Shown in pieces: positions 1 to 9,503 of a stretch of 64,000 bases of DNA (positions within the stretch are counted from its first letter, which is position 1; the number at the start of each line of letters is the position of its first letter). Below the pieces are notes generated by a model. The model saw only the letters and a program-made list of their open reading frames with translations, had not been told where the DNA came from and made no database searches. Source of the DNA: Flavobacterium gillisiae (GTDB taxonomy: Bacteria > Bacteroidota > Bacteroidia > Flavobacteriales > Flavobacteriaceae). Both the position numbers and the translations under genes were made by a program. The stretch lies in contig NZ_FNRD01000012.1 of NCBI RefSeq assembly GCF_900107635.1, positions 98,583 to 162,582 of the forward strand, written 5' to 3'.

Positions 1-1703
1 AAATTCCCTAGGCTATTACCCATAGCATGTGAGTATTCACATTGAATCAACGGACGTTTTGGGTTGTTTTCTGCATAATTAATCATATCAGGGATGTACA
101 TGTACATTGGTGCTTGAATATCCGTATTCGCATAATGTGTTGCTCCTTCGTATTGTACTGGTCGTGTAGCATCCTGTTCTTTTAGCCATTTGTACGTGGC
201 AAAAAAGTTTTCACCATTTCCTGCTTCATTTCCTAAAGACCAAATCACAATAGAGGGATGATTTTTATCTCTTTCAAACATCCTAATGGTTCTATCCATG
301 TGCATTCCTTTCCATTGCGGTAAATAGGCTGGATGGATTTTTTTTGCTTCTTCGTTGTTGTCTAAACCTTGGTTGGTTGTTCCCATACCGTGAGTTTCGA
401 TATTAACTTCGTCAATCACATAAAAACCATATTGGTCACAAAGTGCATAAAAAAACGGATTTTTTGGATAATGACTACAACGAATCGCATTCACGTTGTT
501 TTCTTTCATTAATTTCAAATCCTTCATCGTTAATTCTTCACTCATCACGTGACCATTAATTTGATCATGATCGTGAAGGTTAACTCCTTTAATTAAAATC
601 GGTTTACCGTTAACTAAGAATTGCGTATTTTCAATTTTAATATTTCTAAACCCTACTTTTACGGATGTTGCTTGCTCAATTTTATTTTTTAAATCACTTA
701 ATGAAATTATTGCCGTATATAAATTAGGCGTTTCTGCAGTCCAAGATTTTGCATCTTTCACTAATCCTTCAAAAGAAACAGTTGCGTTTCCAGCAGTAGC
801 TTTTATTTTTTTAGAAAAGCTCAATACTTCCTTTTTACTGTCATCAAATAATTTCACTTCAACTGTACGATCTTGTGATTTAGTTGTAGTGTTTTTCAAT
901 GCTACATTTATTTTAAAAGCACCGTCTTTATAACTATTCACTAAATCACTTCCAATTCTAAAATCATCAATTGCAATTTTATTATCGGCTCTTAAGTACA
1001 CATCGCGTTCGATACCACTTAACCTCCAAAAATCTTGGTCTTCCATATAACTGGCATCTGACCAACGCAATACTTGGACTGCGATTTGGTTTTCGCCTGT
1101 TTTTAAATATTTGGTAATATTAAATTCTGCTGGTGTTTTACTCCCTTCATTATAACCTACCATTTCACCATTTACATAAACATACATAGCACCACTTACC
1201 CCTCCAAAATGCAAATAGATGTCTTTATTTTTCCAAGAAGTGGGTACATCAAATTTTCGTTTGTAACTTCCTACATTATTCATATCGTGCGGAATGAATG
1301 GTGGATTTTTAGGAAATACATACACTATATTGGTGTAAATAGGCAAGCCAAATCCTTTGAGTTCCCAATTAGAAGGTACGCTTATAGTATCCCAACCTTT
1401 TGTACTGAAATCATTTTTATAGAAATCTGCTGGTCTTCCTTGTACATTATCTGAATAGTAAAAGTCCCAAGTACCGTTTAACGATTTATAGGAAGAGGAT
1501 TTATTCCAGCTACTATTCGCAATGGCATCTGCCACTGTATTATAATTATAAAAAGTCGCTTTAGGTGATTCTCTATTGATCTGAAAAATTTCTGGATTTT
1601 CCCATTCTGGATTTTCCCAATCGTTACTCTTCATTTTATCTTGTGCTACAATTATTAAAGAAAAAATCGAGAAAATGCTTGATAAAATTGTTGTTTTTTT
1701 CAT
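1..1703 (-). CDS. GH2 beta-galactosidase, LacZ type (3' part outside window)
   Basis: The frame is open from an ATG at 1703 down to the window edge, giving 567 codons with no stop, so the C-terminal part is missing. A signal peptide covers about residues 1-21 (ending IIVAQ). The order is that of LacZ-type GH2: jelly-roll domain, immunoglobulin-like domain, then TIM barrel. The acid/base Glu is E493 in WSLGNEAGNGE. The nucleophile is E556 in IQCEYSHAMGNS, which matches the LacZ nucleophile motif. It probably removes terminal beta-galactose in the periplasm. It is the last gene seen of a long minus-strand PUL, 49 bp after the GH95-like gene. The family is certain; the galactose specificity is inferred from the LacZ-like motifs. 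Confidence 0.9.
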   Translation of the reverse strand, partial: MKKTTILSSIFSIFSLIIVAQDKMKSNDWENPEWENPEIFQINRESPKATFYNYNTVADAIANSSWNKSSSYKSLNGTWDFYYSDNVQGRPADFYKNDFSTKGWDTISVPSNWELKGFGLPIYTNIVYVFPKNPPFIPHDMNNVGSYKRKFDVPTSWKNKDIYLHFGGVSGAMYVYVNGEMVGYNEGSKTPAEFNITKYLKTGENQIAVQVLRWSDASYMEDQDFWRLSGIERDVYLRADNKIAIDDFRIGSDLVNSYKDGAFKINVALKNTTTKSQDRTVEVKLFDDSKKEVLSFSKKIKATAGNATVSFEGLVKDAKSWTAETPNLYTAIISLSDLKNKIEQATSVKVGFRNIKIENTQFLVNGKPILIKGVNLHDHDQINGHVMSEELTMKDLKLMKENNVNAIRCSHYPKNPFFYALCDQYGFYVIDEVNIETHGMGTTNQGLDNNEEAKKIHPAYLPQWKGMHMDRTIRMFERDKNHPSIVIWSLGNEAGNGENFFATYKWLKEQDATRPVQYEGATHYANTDIQAPMYMYIPDMINYAENNPKRPLIQCEYSHAMGNSLGN

Positions 1704-1752
1704 GTTTTTAAAAATCTAATTACTAAGTAAATCATTATATATTTTTAATCCA

Positions 1753-4074
1753 CTAAAATAATGCTTCCAGTTTTTGACCTTTAGCTAAATTCACTTCATA
1801 AATTCCATCGTTAAACTGCACTCTTGTGCTGTTCCATTTTGGTTTTTGTCCTTGAAAATCATCTTTTATTCTAACGAATCCAGCGTTTTTTGCTGTAATA
1901 CTGAACCAAGATGTTTTATTATTTTTTCGTGCCGCAGATACTTTATACCCACCTTCTGCTCTCAAATCTGTAAATGAAGCATCGCCCCATTTTGTGGGTA
2001 CGGCAGGAAATATTCGAATAATACCTGAATTTAATTTTCCTGGTGTGGGACTCCAACTTTGCAAAAGCATTTCCTGAACTGCTTGAGAAGCCAAGAAATT
2101 CCCCTCTAAAGTGAAAGGGCGAGAGGTAGAATTAGAATAACCACTTTTAGTTTGATCTCCATTCAAATGAAAACCATTTCGCGACACAAATGCTTTTACA
2201 AAAATATCTAAATTTTTAACGGCTTCCTCTGCATTACCTACTCTGGCTTGCATGCAACTCATCCATGAAAAGCTATAACCAATCCATGCACTTGTCCCTT
2301 TTTTCTCCCAATCTTTCAAGCTAGCTTCGATAACCATTATATCTTTTTCACCGCCCTCTTTTGTAATCAAATTAAAAGGATACATTCCTATAATATTAGA
2401 AAGATGTCTGTGACTTGAAGGCAACTCGGTTATGGCATCTAACAGTAAAGTTCCATCGGCTTTAGTATGAAAATTACCCGTCGCTGTTGCTGCATCTGAC
2501 CATCTTTTTACATCCGAAGTTTTACCAATAGCCGCAGCCATTTCGCTCAAGGAAAGAAATAGCATTTTTAGACTCATTAAATCGTAATTACTATTAGGTT
2601 TCAGCCAAGCTTGTGGACTAGAATCAAAAATTTCGGGAGATGAAGAAAGAGGCAACTTCAATACTCCATTTTGATCTGGTTTAAGTAAGCCCAACATACA
2701 CTCACCAACTCCTGAGCTCCAAGGATATGCTTTTTCTTTGAGGAATTTATCATCGGCTGTGTACAACCAGTGTAAATAAAACAAATGTGCACTCCAAGCG
2801 CTCATCGTGGGTGACAAACTATATTGTCCCCAACCGCCCAATGGCTGACCAGAATACGACATTACTCCAGGGCAAGCTAACCCTTTTGTACCATAAAAAT
2901 CTTTGGCAAAGTCTTGAAAAACTTTACGTCGATTCCATAAGTAATTAATATAAGAAGCGCCTTCTTCAAAACGACCTGATTCCTGATAGGCCATATACGT
3001 CATTTGGGTGTTTAGATCATTATGATAATCACCTTTCCATGGTGGTAATGAACCACTATCTGCGGTCCACACTCCTTGAAGAGGCATTGGTGGCGCATTA
3101 GTCCTTGAAGCAGCTCCATAGAAATATTGAACCAAATTATACTGTTTTTGTACTGCGGCATCAGGAACCCTTACACTGGATTTTTTCCAGAACTCTGTCC
3201 ACCACCCTTTGTGCTTTGCTAAAACAGCATTATACCCTTGGTCTAAAGCCGATTTACAGCGTCTTTTTGCTAGATTTAGAACATCTTTGGCTTCTGTACT
3301 AGTTGCAATAGTTACCGCTACAAGTGTTTCATTTCCCACTTGCTTTGACTGTGTATAAACACAATATTCTAATCCTTCTGCAGCAGTTTGGATATACCAA
3401 CTTGCATTTTTAGATTTCCCTTTTATAGCATCTGGATAGCCTAATTTTTCTGTTGTTCCTCCGCTAGATTCTTCAGAATCGACTTTCCCTTTTTTAAATA
3501 CATCCATCGTACTTAAAAGATTTACCGCCGAAGGGGAAGTCCCTTTTATAGTTATAAGGACAATTGGTTTTGTAGCACTATAGATCACTTTTACAATACT
3601 CTTCGATTGAAATCTTGCAATTCCTTCAGCAGAAGCAAGATTCAATTCAAAATCTTTCAATATTTCATCTACTGGAAATTGAATTTCGACACGTCCAGCA
3701 GCTAATTTTGTTGGAGTTGTTCCGTTGTATGGTGTGTCCCACCAAGTGCTAACAACGTCATATTGTTTTTCATTTATTAATTCAACCCCCTTAGCGTAGG
3801 TGTGTTTTTTCCACCATTCAGGCTCTCCATTGGTGCGTTCGTCCCATAGATCGCCTCGGTCTAAAGATAAACGAAGCGTATTCTTTTCTCCCCATAATAA
3901 TCCGCCTAGTAAGCCATTTCCTAACGGTATTGCCTCATCCCATCTATCTATAGGAGCAGTTAAAATCAAATTATCTTCTGATTTTGGAAATTCTAAAACT
4001 CCTTTTTTTTGAGCCAAAGAATTATTTAACTGCATTATTAAAACTAAAACCATGAAACATTTTAACTTCTTCAT
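1753..4074 (-). CDS. GH95-like glycoside hydrolase (alpha-L-fucosidase or alpha-L-galactosidase type)
   Basis: This 773-residue protein has a signal peptide (1-21). An N-terminal beta-sandwich starts near WDEAIPLGNGLLGG (45-58), and an (alpha/alpha)6 barrel follows from about residue 300. The conserved SPE (479-481, E481 as likely general acid), HRHLSN (555-560) and EMLLQSW (668-674) blocks are of GH95 type. Two usual water-activating positions differ. The Asn-x-Asn pair reads D353-L-N355, and the DGNFG motif reads LEGNF, with E657 in place of Asp. The enzyme would remove alpha-L-fucose or alpha-L-galactose side groups from a galactan. The substitutions mean that specificity is open, and an inactive or differently acting member is possible. 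It lies between two GH2 genes in the same operon. Confidence 0.75.
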   Translation of the reverse strand: MKKLKCFMVLVLIMQLNNSLAQKKGVLEFPKSEDNLILTAPIDRWDEAIPLGNGLLGGLLWGEKNTLRLSLDRGDLWDERTNGEPEWWKKHTYAKGVELINEKQYDVVSTWWDTPYNGTTPTKLAAGRVEIQFPVDEILKDFELNLASAEGIARFQSKSIVKVIYSATKPIVLITIKGTSPSAVNLLSTMDVFKKGKVDSEESSGGTTEKLGYPDAIKGKSKNASWYIQTAAEGLEYCVYTQSKQVGNETLVAVTIATSTEAKDVLNLAKRRCKSALDQGYNAVLAKHKGWWTEFWKKSSVRVPDAAVQKQYNLVQYFYGAASRTNAPPMPLQGVWTADSGSLPPWKGDYHNDLNTQMTYMAYQESGRFEEGASYINYLWNRRKVFQDFAKDFYGTKGLACPGVMSYSGQPLGGWGQYSLSPTMSAWSAHLFYLHWLYTADDKFLKEKAYPWSSGVGECMLGLLKPDQNGVLKLPLSSSPEIFDSSPQAWLKPNSNYDLMSLKMLFLSLSEMAAAIGKTSDVKRWSDAATATGNFHTKADGTLLLDAITELPSSHRHLSNIIGMYPFNLITKEGGEKDIMVIEASLKDWEKKGTSAWIGYSFSWMSCMQARVGNAEEAVKNLDIFVKAFVSRNGFHLNGDQTKSGYSNSTSRPFTLEGNFLASQAVQEMLLQSWSPTPGKLNSGIIRIFPAVPTKWGDASFTDLRAEGGYKVSAARKNNKTSWFSITAKNAGFVRIKDDFQGQKPKWNSTRVQFNDGIYEVNLAKGQKLEALF

Positions 4075-4180
4075 ACTATAAACGATTTAAAATTATATTT
4101 CTAAGTACTATATAGTATCAAAAAGATACTATATTCAATTATGGCTGAACAAAACGATTTAAATTTGATCCTAAATAATA

Positions 4181-6607
4181 CTATTCCAGCACATAAATTG
4201 TAGTAGATACCGACTCTAACCATGGACTGTCAAAAGTAACTTTAACGGTACCTTTTTCGCCCTTTGCTTTAATATAGGCCAAAATATGTCCGTGAAATAC
4301 ACGTTGTATATTATCCGTATAATCCGTCATGTCATTGTTATTTCCGGCTTCAAGACCTAAAAGTGTGCCTGGACCTTCTATCGTGCATCTCACTTCGTTA
4401 TCACTCAACATCACCGCTAATCCGTCTTTGTCGACAACCTGAACCATTAACTGAGCAACTTCATTTTGTGAATCTATCGTTACATTGCTTTGATTAATCA
4501 CAAGTGCATAAGGCTGATTAGATTGTATAATAGCATAACGACTTTCTTCTTTATTATTGACATCTAAACCTACAGCTTCTAATTTTCCTTTTACAAAAGG
4601 TACATCCCAATAAATTACACCTGTTTTCTCATCGTATTTTTTCTCTTCGCCAATGATTTTTCCATTTAATTCTAAACGAGCTTTTGCAGCATTAGTATAA
4701 CAAACAACTCTTATAATCTTTCCTTCTTCATAATTCCAGGTTGGCCATGCATCCATAGAAAGATCATCTTCACCATTAGAAACATAGGTCCCTAGATGTA
4801 TCATAGGTTTATCAGCCCAAAGCGACTGACGAAAATAACCTCTTGGCTTTATAGCTCCCGAAAAATCAACTAAACCTGAATAAAACCCTCTTGAAGGCCA
4901 GCTTCCTGATTCACCCAAATAATCAATCCCTGTCCATAAGAACTGTCCAAAAATATGATCATTATTTTTTACGGCTAACCATGCTTTTATATCATGACGC
5001 GTTTCACTCCCGTAAATCACTCGGTTTGGATATTTTTTATGATCAGATTGGTATTTACTCTCGGTATAGTTGTAACCAGTAATATCTAAAGCCCCTGGGA
5101 ATGCCGTTTCATTTGACATCGTGACCCCTGCAAGTCCTGCAGTAGTAGGCCTTGATTTATCATATTTTTTAACCGCAGCTACTAACCGTTTTGCAATAAC
5201 GCCAAGGCGCATAGCATCTGGAGCCTCTTTTTTATACCCTCCATAAGCAGCTTGTGAAAATCCTGAATCACCACCACCATTTAACACTGGGTGAGAGTAT
5301 GGATCATTTGGATAATCTACTTCATTACCAATACTCCAAGCAAAAACAGACAGATGATTTCTATCACGACGTACCATATCTTCAAGGTCTCTCTCTGACC
5401 AATCATCAAAAATATCAGAATTACCTTCAAACCCAGGTGTTCCTACATTCCATCCTTCTAGCCATTTACGTTTTGGAAATTCCCATTCATCATAGGCTTC
5501 ATTTAGAACAAGTAAACCTAACTCATCACAAAGCTCATAAAAGTCTGGTGCCTGTGGATTATGGCTTGTACGTATTGCATTTACACCTATTTCTTTTAGC
5601 GTTTTTAACCTTTCTTTCCAAACATCCCTATACATTGCCGAACCTAAAACACCGGAATCATGATGCAAACAAACCCCTTTCATTTTCGTCCATTTGCCAT
5701 TAAGAGCAAAACCCTTGTTAGCATCAAAAGTAAAACTACGAAAACCTGTTTGAGTAATGGTTTTATCTATTTGTTTACCATTTTTAAAAACCGTAGTTCT
5801 TAGTTGATAAAGATTCGGATTATCTAAATCCCATAATTTAGCATTTTTTACTTCTATTTTAGTGGCAATTTTATTCTCTTTATTTGGTGCGACCACTACT
5901 TTATTAAAACTTTTAGCTACTACTTTACCATCCAAATCCAGCAATTCGTTTTTTATCTCCAAGTTTACTTTTGAAGCAGTCTCATTTTCTAATGCTACTT
6001 CTATATGTAAAATTCCCGTAGTTTTATTTAATTCTGGATTAGCATAAACGCCCCATTGTGCAATGTGTACCGGATTAGCATAAACCAACCAAACATTGCG
6101 ATAAATTCCTGATCCAGTATACCAGCGAGAGTCAGCGCTCTTACTATGATCTACACGTACGGCAATCGTATTTTTTTCTCCATATTTAATATAAGGACTA
6201 GCATCATAGGCAAAAGAAATGTATCCGTTAGGACGTTTTCCTAAAGAATGACCATTAACATAAACCTCGCTCCTATTGTAAACGCCTTCAAAATATAAAA
6301 ATACTTTTTCACCTCGCTTACTTTGAGGAATATTTATTGTTTTTCTATACCAGCCAATACCGCCTGGCAAAAAACCTGTACAGCTTGCCAAGGTAGGGCT
6401 TAATTGTCCTTTTACACTCCAATCATGAGGTATATCAACGGTTTGCCAATTGGTATCATTATAAGACGCATTTATAGCCTCGGGAGTATCTTGGAGAATG
6501 AACTTCCAGCTATCATTAATTTTTTGGGAATCTCCAAATGATATCTGACTAAAAGCAGATAAGCAGGATAAAATAAGAATAGGTACTAATAGTTTTTTTA
6601 TATACAT
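4181..6607 (-). CDS. GH2 beta-galactosidase-like enzyme with DUF4982 domain
   Basis: About 808 residues from the ATG at 6607. That start gives a clean signal peptide (MYIKKLLVPILILSCLSAFSQ), while the longer frame to 6670 adds 21 residues with no such signal. The domains are a GH2 sugar-binding jelly roll, an Ig-like domain and a TIM barrel with HHDSGVLGSA. The acid/base is E429 in AWSIGNEVDYPND, and the nucleophile is E535 in VIYGSETRHD. A DUF4982-like domain follows at about 600-680, then a C-terminal GH2 domain. This architecture is common in Bacteroidota exo-beta-galactosidases and related enzymes of plant or algal glycan loci. It is probably periplasmic. The linkage cannot be read from the sequence. 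Confidence 0.87.
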   Translation of the reverse strand: MYIKKLLVPILILSCLSAFSQISFGDSQKINDSWKFILQDTPEAINASYNDTNWQTVDIPHDWSVKGQLSPTLASCTGFLPGGIGWYRKTINIPQSKRGEKVFLYFEGVYNRSEVYVNGHSLGKRPNGYISFAYDASPYIKYGEKNTIAVRVDHSKSADSRWYTGSGIYRNVWLVYANPVHIAQWGVYANPELNKTTGILHIEVALENETASKVNLEIKNELLDLDGKVVAKSFNKVVVAPNKENKIATKIEVKNAKLWDLDNPNLYQLRTTVFKNGKQIDKTITQTGFRSFTFDANKGFALNGKWTKMKGVCLHHDSGVLGSAMYRDVWKERLKTLKEIGVNAIRTSHNPQAPDFYELCDELGLLVLNEAYDEWEFPKRKWLEGWNVGTPGFEGNSDIFDDWSERDLEDMVRRDRNHLSVFAWSIGNEVDYPNDPYSHPVLNGGGDSGFSQAAYGGYKKEAPDAMRLGVIAKRLVAAVKKYDKSRPTTAGLAGVTMSNETAFPGALDITGYNYTESKYQSDHKKYPNRVIYGSETRHDIKAWLAVKNNDHIFGQFLWTGIDYLGESGSWPSRGFYSGLVDFSGAIKPRGYFRQSLWADKPMIHLGTYVSNGEDDLSMDAWPTWNYEEGKIIRVVCYTNAAKARLELNGKIIGEEKKYDEKTGVIYWDVPFVKGKLEAVGLDVNNKEESRYAIIQSNQPYALVINQSNVTIDSQNEVAQLMVQVVDKDGLAVMLSDNEVRCTIEGPGTLLGLEAGNNNDMTDYTDNIQRVFHGHILAYIKAKGEKGTVKVTFDSPWLESVSTTIYVLE

Positions 6608-6824
6608 TACTATATAATTTTTGTTATTCATTAATTCAGTGATGATGTACGCAAACGATATCTTTTCCATGGTGAGAAATCGTTACTGTTTATTACTTTT
6701 GAATGAAAATATTAATATTTAACTGCCTTACAAAAGTGACAATTGATTTTGCGGGATTTCGACATTATCAATAATAAACAAATAAAGAATACTTTTATGG
6801 TTTACGTAAAAGCCATTTATTTTA

Positions 6825-7559
6825 CTAATTTGATTGGTTTTTAAAATATTCGAAAATGGCATTTGCCACAAATTGATGTCCCTTTTGGTTGATATGATTA
6901 TTTTGTGACATATAACCTGGCAAAGGCTCCTTTTTTGCCAATGATTTAAATAATGCGTAACTATCTACTAAGCCCACATTGTATTTTTTTGCCAAATTTC
7001 TTATTTGTTGGCTATGTTTTTCTAGTGGTGTGTCTTCATAAGTTATATCCTCTGACAAATCTGGTGTAGGTGTTAATAGTATAACTTTAGTGCCATATTT
7101 TAGCGCATCAACAATCATTTGTTCCCACGCAATCTTAGCTCGTTCTAAACCAATACTACGATCATTAAGCGCATAATCTATAAAAAGCACATCCGGTTTA
7201 TGTGTAAGCACATCATCATCAATACGAATCGCACCTTGCTCTGCCTGCTCACCAGCAATAGAAGTTGTTATGATGTTAACAACAGAATACGGATAATGAT
7301 CATTAATTAGCTTTAAAGTGTAGAAAGGATATGAATTTAAACGATCCGTTACATTGTTAGCCATATATCCCGTAGGTACTGAATGACCATGAAAAACCAC
7401 ATTAATTGTACGATTTTTAGGCCATACTACACGTAATTCTTTCTTAATAGAATCTAAGTATGTCTTGCTCGAGGCAACTTCTTGGGCATTGGTGAACCCA
7501 GAACTTAACATGACTATTAAAAGATTGAGCACTATATTTCTTTTGAAGAATAAAATCAT
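6825..7559 (-). CDS. SGNH/GDSL-type hydrolase, probable carbohydrate esterase
   Basis: About 244 residues from the ATG at 7559, chosen because it begins a signal peptide ending FTNAQ; the upstream in-frame start at 7625 adds a charged leader. SGNH blocks are visible: nucleophile S60 in VVFHGHSVPTG, Gly in block II (IAGEQ), N132 in DYALNDRSIG, and H222 in NNHINQKGH. The Asp usually three residues before the His is not obvious (Gln/Asn there). The family includes acetyl esterases acting on polysaccharides, so it may remove O-acetyl groups from the substrate of this PUL. It lies between the sulfatase and a GH2, in the same direction. The ester substrate is not known. Confidence 0.72.
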   Translation of the reverse strand: MILFFKRNIVLNLLIVMLSSGFTNAQEVASSKTYLDSIKKELRVVWPKNRTINVVFHGHSVPTGYMANNVTDRLNSYPFYTLKLINDHYPYSVVNIITTSIAGEQAEQGAIRIDDDVLTHKPDVLFIDYALNDRSIGLERAKIAWEQMIVDALKYGTKVILLTPTPDLSEDITYEDTPLEKHSQQIRNLAKKYNVGLVDSYALFKSLAKKEPLPGYMSQNNHINQKGHQFVANAIFEYFKNQSN

Positions 7560-7694
7560 ATTATTTTTTGTTATTAACAAACCCCATCTTTCTATTTCCT
7601 TGGATTTACTTTTAATTTCAAGCAAGCTTTTTTATAAAAAAGTAAATCCAAAAAAAATATTTTTTTTAAATGAGTCTATATTTTATATTGAAAA

Positions 7695-9281
7695 TTAATC
7701 ATTGGTACCTTTACTATCATACCAACTTGCATTAGGTTGAAAGTCTTTACTCAAAAAATCTTTACGCTGCTTTTCTAAATTATGGAGCATTATGTTTTTT
7801 CTATTTGCATACTGTTCCTTAGCTAATTGATCATTATAGTCAGGATTAATCTGAGGAATTCTGGCGTTTGAATTTGCTAAAAAAGTATCTAAATCACTTC
7901 TTAGTTTTTTTACAACTGTACTATTATTTTTAGATATGTCTTGTTTTTCCCCTGGATCACTTGATAGATTATAAAGTTCATCATGTCCATCTTCCCAATA
8001 ATGAATCAGTTTCCATTTTTCTAACCTAATAATACTTACTGGCTCACCACCTTGATTTCCATAATGTGGATAATGCCAAAATAAAGGCCTAATTTCTATC
8101 TTTTTTCCTTTTAGTAAAGGCACTAAACTAAGGCCGTCAATTTTTTGAGTTGGTTTATTTTGAACACCTGCTAAATCTAAAAGAGTAGGATAAAAATCTA
8201 CACCAGATACTGGATAATTAATTTTTTTTGGTCCATTTTTTAAATAAGGAACCTTTATAAGATAGGGCTCTCTAATACCACCTTCCCATTGATATCCTTT
8301 TCCTCCTCTTAATGGTAAATTTGATGTGGAAAAAGCATCGCCACTAGCCACACCTCCATTATCCGAAGTGAATACAACAATCGTATTTTCATCTAAATGA
8401 AGCTCCTTCAATTTATCTAAAACCAAACCGATTGCATCATCCATACTCTCCACTAATCCTGCATAAACAGGGTTGTCTTGTACGGTTCTAATGGGTAAGA
8501 CACGTTCCATTTTGTATCCAGAATCTGGAATACCTTGTGCCTCTGCTTTATTTCTATATTTAGTCCATTTCTCCTGCGTAGTTTCTATAGGACCATGTAC
8601 TGCGTAAAATGACAAATAGGCGAAAAAAGGTTTGTCTTTATTTTCTGTTATAAAGTTTACCGTTTCTCGAGACAACCTCATCGTTAGGTTTTCTCCTATA
8701 TATTTGTAATCTAACTTCGGATTATCCCAAGGTGCATAGTACCCTCCCTTTGGACTTCCAGCTTCCCAGCCTCCTTTATTAATATCAAAACCATTATCTT
8801 CAGGACTTGAGGCATCATCGCCTAAATGCCATTTACCTGCAAAAAAAGTTTTGTAACCGCCTACTTTCATAGCTTCTGCTAACGTTGTAGTGTTTTCTGG
8901 AATAGTATGATTGTATTCCGATGGTAACAATTTTGAATTGTTGTTTTTTGCCCATTGTGCACCAGAGTCGGCTCCAATCCAATCTGTTATGCCATGATTA
9001 GCTGTAAACTGACCTGTTAACAAACTGGCTCTAGATGGACTACATACCTGACAAGCTGCGTAGCCTTGAGTGAACTCAACACCTTCTTTTTTTATTCGAT
9101 CTATATTAGGAGTCTCGTAATATTTACTTCCTCCATAACTAACATCGTTTACACCAAAATCATCTGCCAAAATAAAAACAACATTTGGTTTTTCACTAGC
9201 TACTTTTGGTTGCAATTCTTTGCTTTTACAGGCATTAAAAAAAACACCTGTAAAACAAAGAAAACAGAATAATTTGTACAT
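7695..9281 (-). CDS. Type I sulfatase lipoprotein (formylglycine sulfatase, S1 family)
   Basis: About 528 residues from the ATG at 9281. This start gives a lipoprotein signal with the lipobox Cys at residue 18 (VFFNAC). The sulfatase signature CSPSR lies at 80-84, with C80 the residue expected to become formylglycine. The metal ligand pair is in ILADDFG (D40, D41), and SDNGG occurs further on. It removes sulfate esters from a sugar, probably outside the inner membrane. It needs a maturase, and an intact FGE is encoded at 26173. Its place among glycosidases indicates that the target glycan is sulfated. Which carbon is desulfated cannot be told. Confidence 0.9.
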   Translation of the reverse strand: MYKLFCFLCFTGVFFNACKSKELQPKVASEKPNVVFILADDFGVNDVSYGGSKYYETPNIDRIKKEGVEFTQGYAACQVCSPSRASLLTGQFTANHGITDWIGADSGAQWAKNNNSKLLPSEYNHTIPENTTTLAEAMKVGGYKTFFAGKWHLGDDASSPEDNGFDINKGGWEAGSPKGGYYAPWDNPKLDYKYIGENLTMRLSRETVNFITENKDKPFFAYLSFYAVHGPIETTQEKWTKYRNKAEAQGIPDSGYKMERVLPIRTVQDNPVYAGLVESMDDAIGLVLDKLKELHLDENTIVVFTSDNGGVASGDAFSTSNLPLRGGKGYQWEGGIREPYLIKVPYLKNGPKKINYPVSGVDFYPTLLDLAGVQNKPTQKIDGLSLVPLLKGKKIEIRPLFWHYPHYGNQGGEPVSIIRLEKWKLIHYWEDGHDELYNLSSDPGEKQDISKNNSTVVKKLRSDLDTFLANSNARIPQINPDYNDQLAKEQYANRKNIMLHNLEKQRKDFLSKDFQPNASWYDSKGTND

Positions 9282-9302
9282 TCTTATAATTCGAATATCC
9301 AT

Positions 9303-9503
9303 AATTTAAACCTTAAAATTTCCTATATTAATTGATTTCACTTCACTTGTAACACAGTAATTACTTATTATTAAATAGAATACGTTTTAATAATAATAAT
9401 ATTTTAAATACTACTACTCTTGATCCATCTAATCAATTGTATTTATTAAAGATTTATTACTTTTACTTCACGATAAAGTAAACCCTTGTTGATGCATAAA
9501 AAA
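9303..9503. other. AT-rich spacer between sulfatase and GH30 genes
   Basis: A 201-bp gap inside the PUL, larger than the other gaps between its genes. It is very AT-rich with short homopolymer runs. I see no clear hairpin terminator or coding sequence. An internal promoter for the downstream genes (sulfatase onward) is possible but not shown. Confidence 0.4.

Noticed and set aside
5254..5703. 149-residue plus-strand frame with a run of His
   Set aside because: It is antisense to the well-supported GH2 gene at 4181-6607, including its active-site region. Its composition is that of reversed coding sequence.
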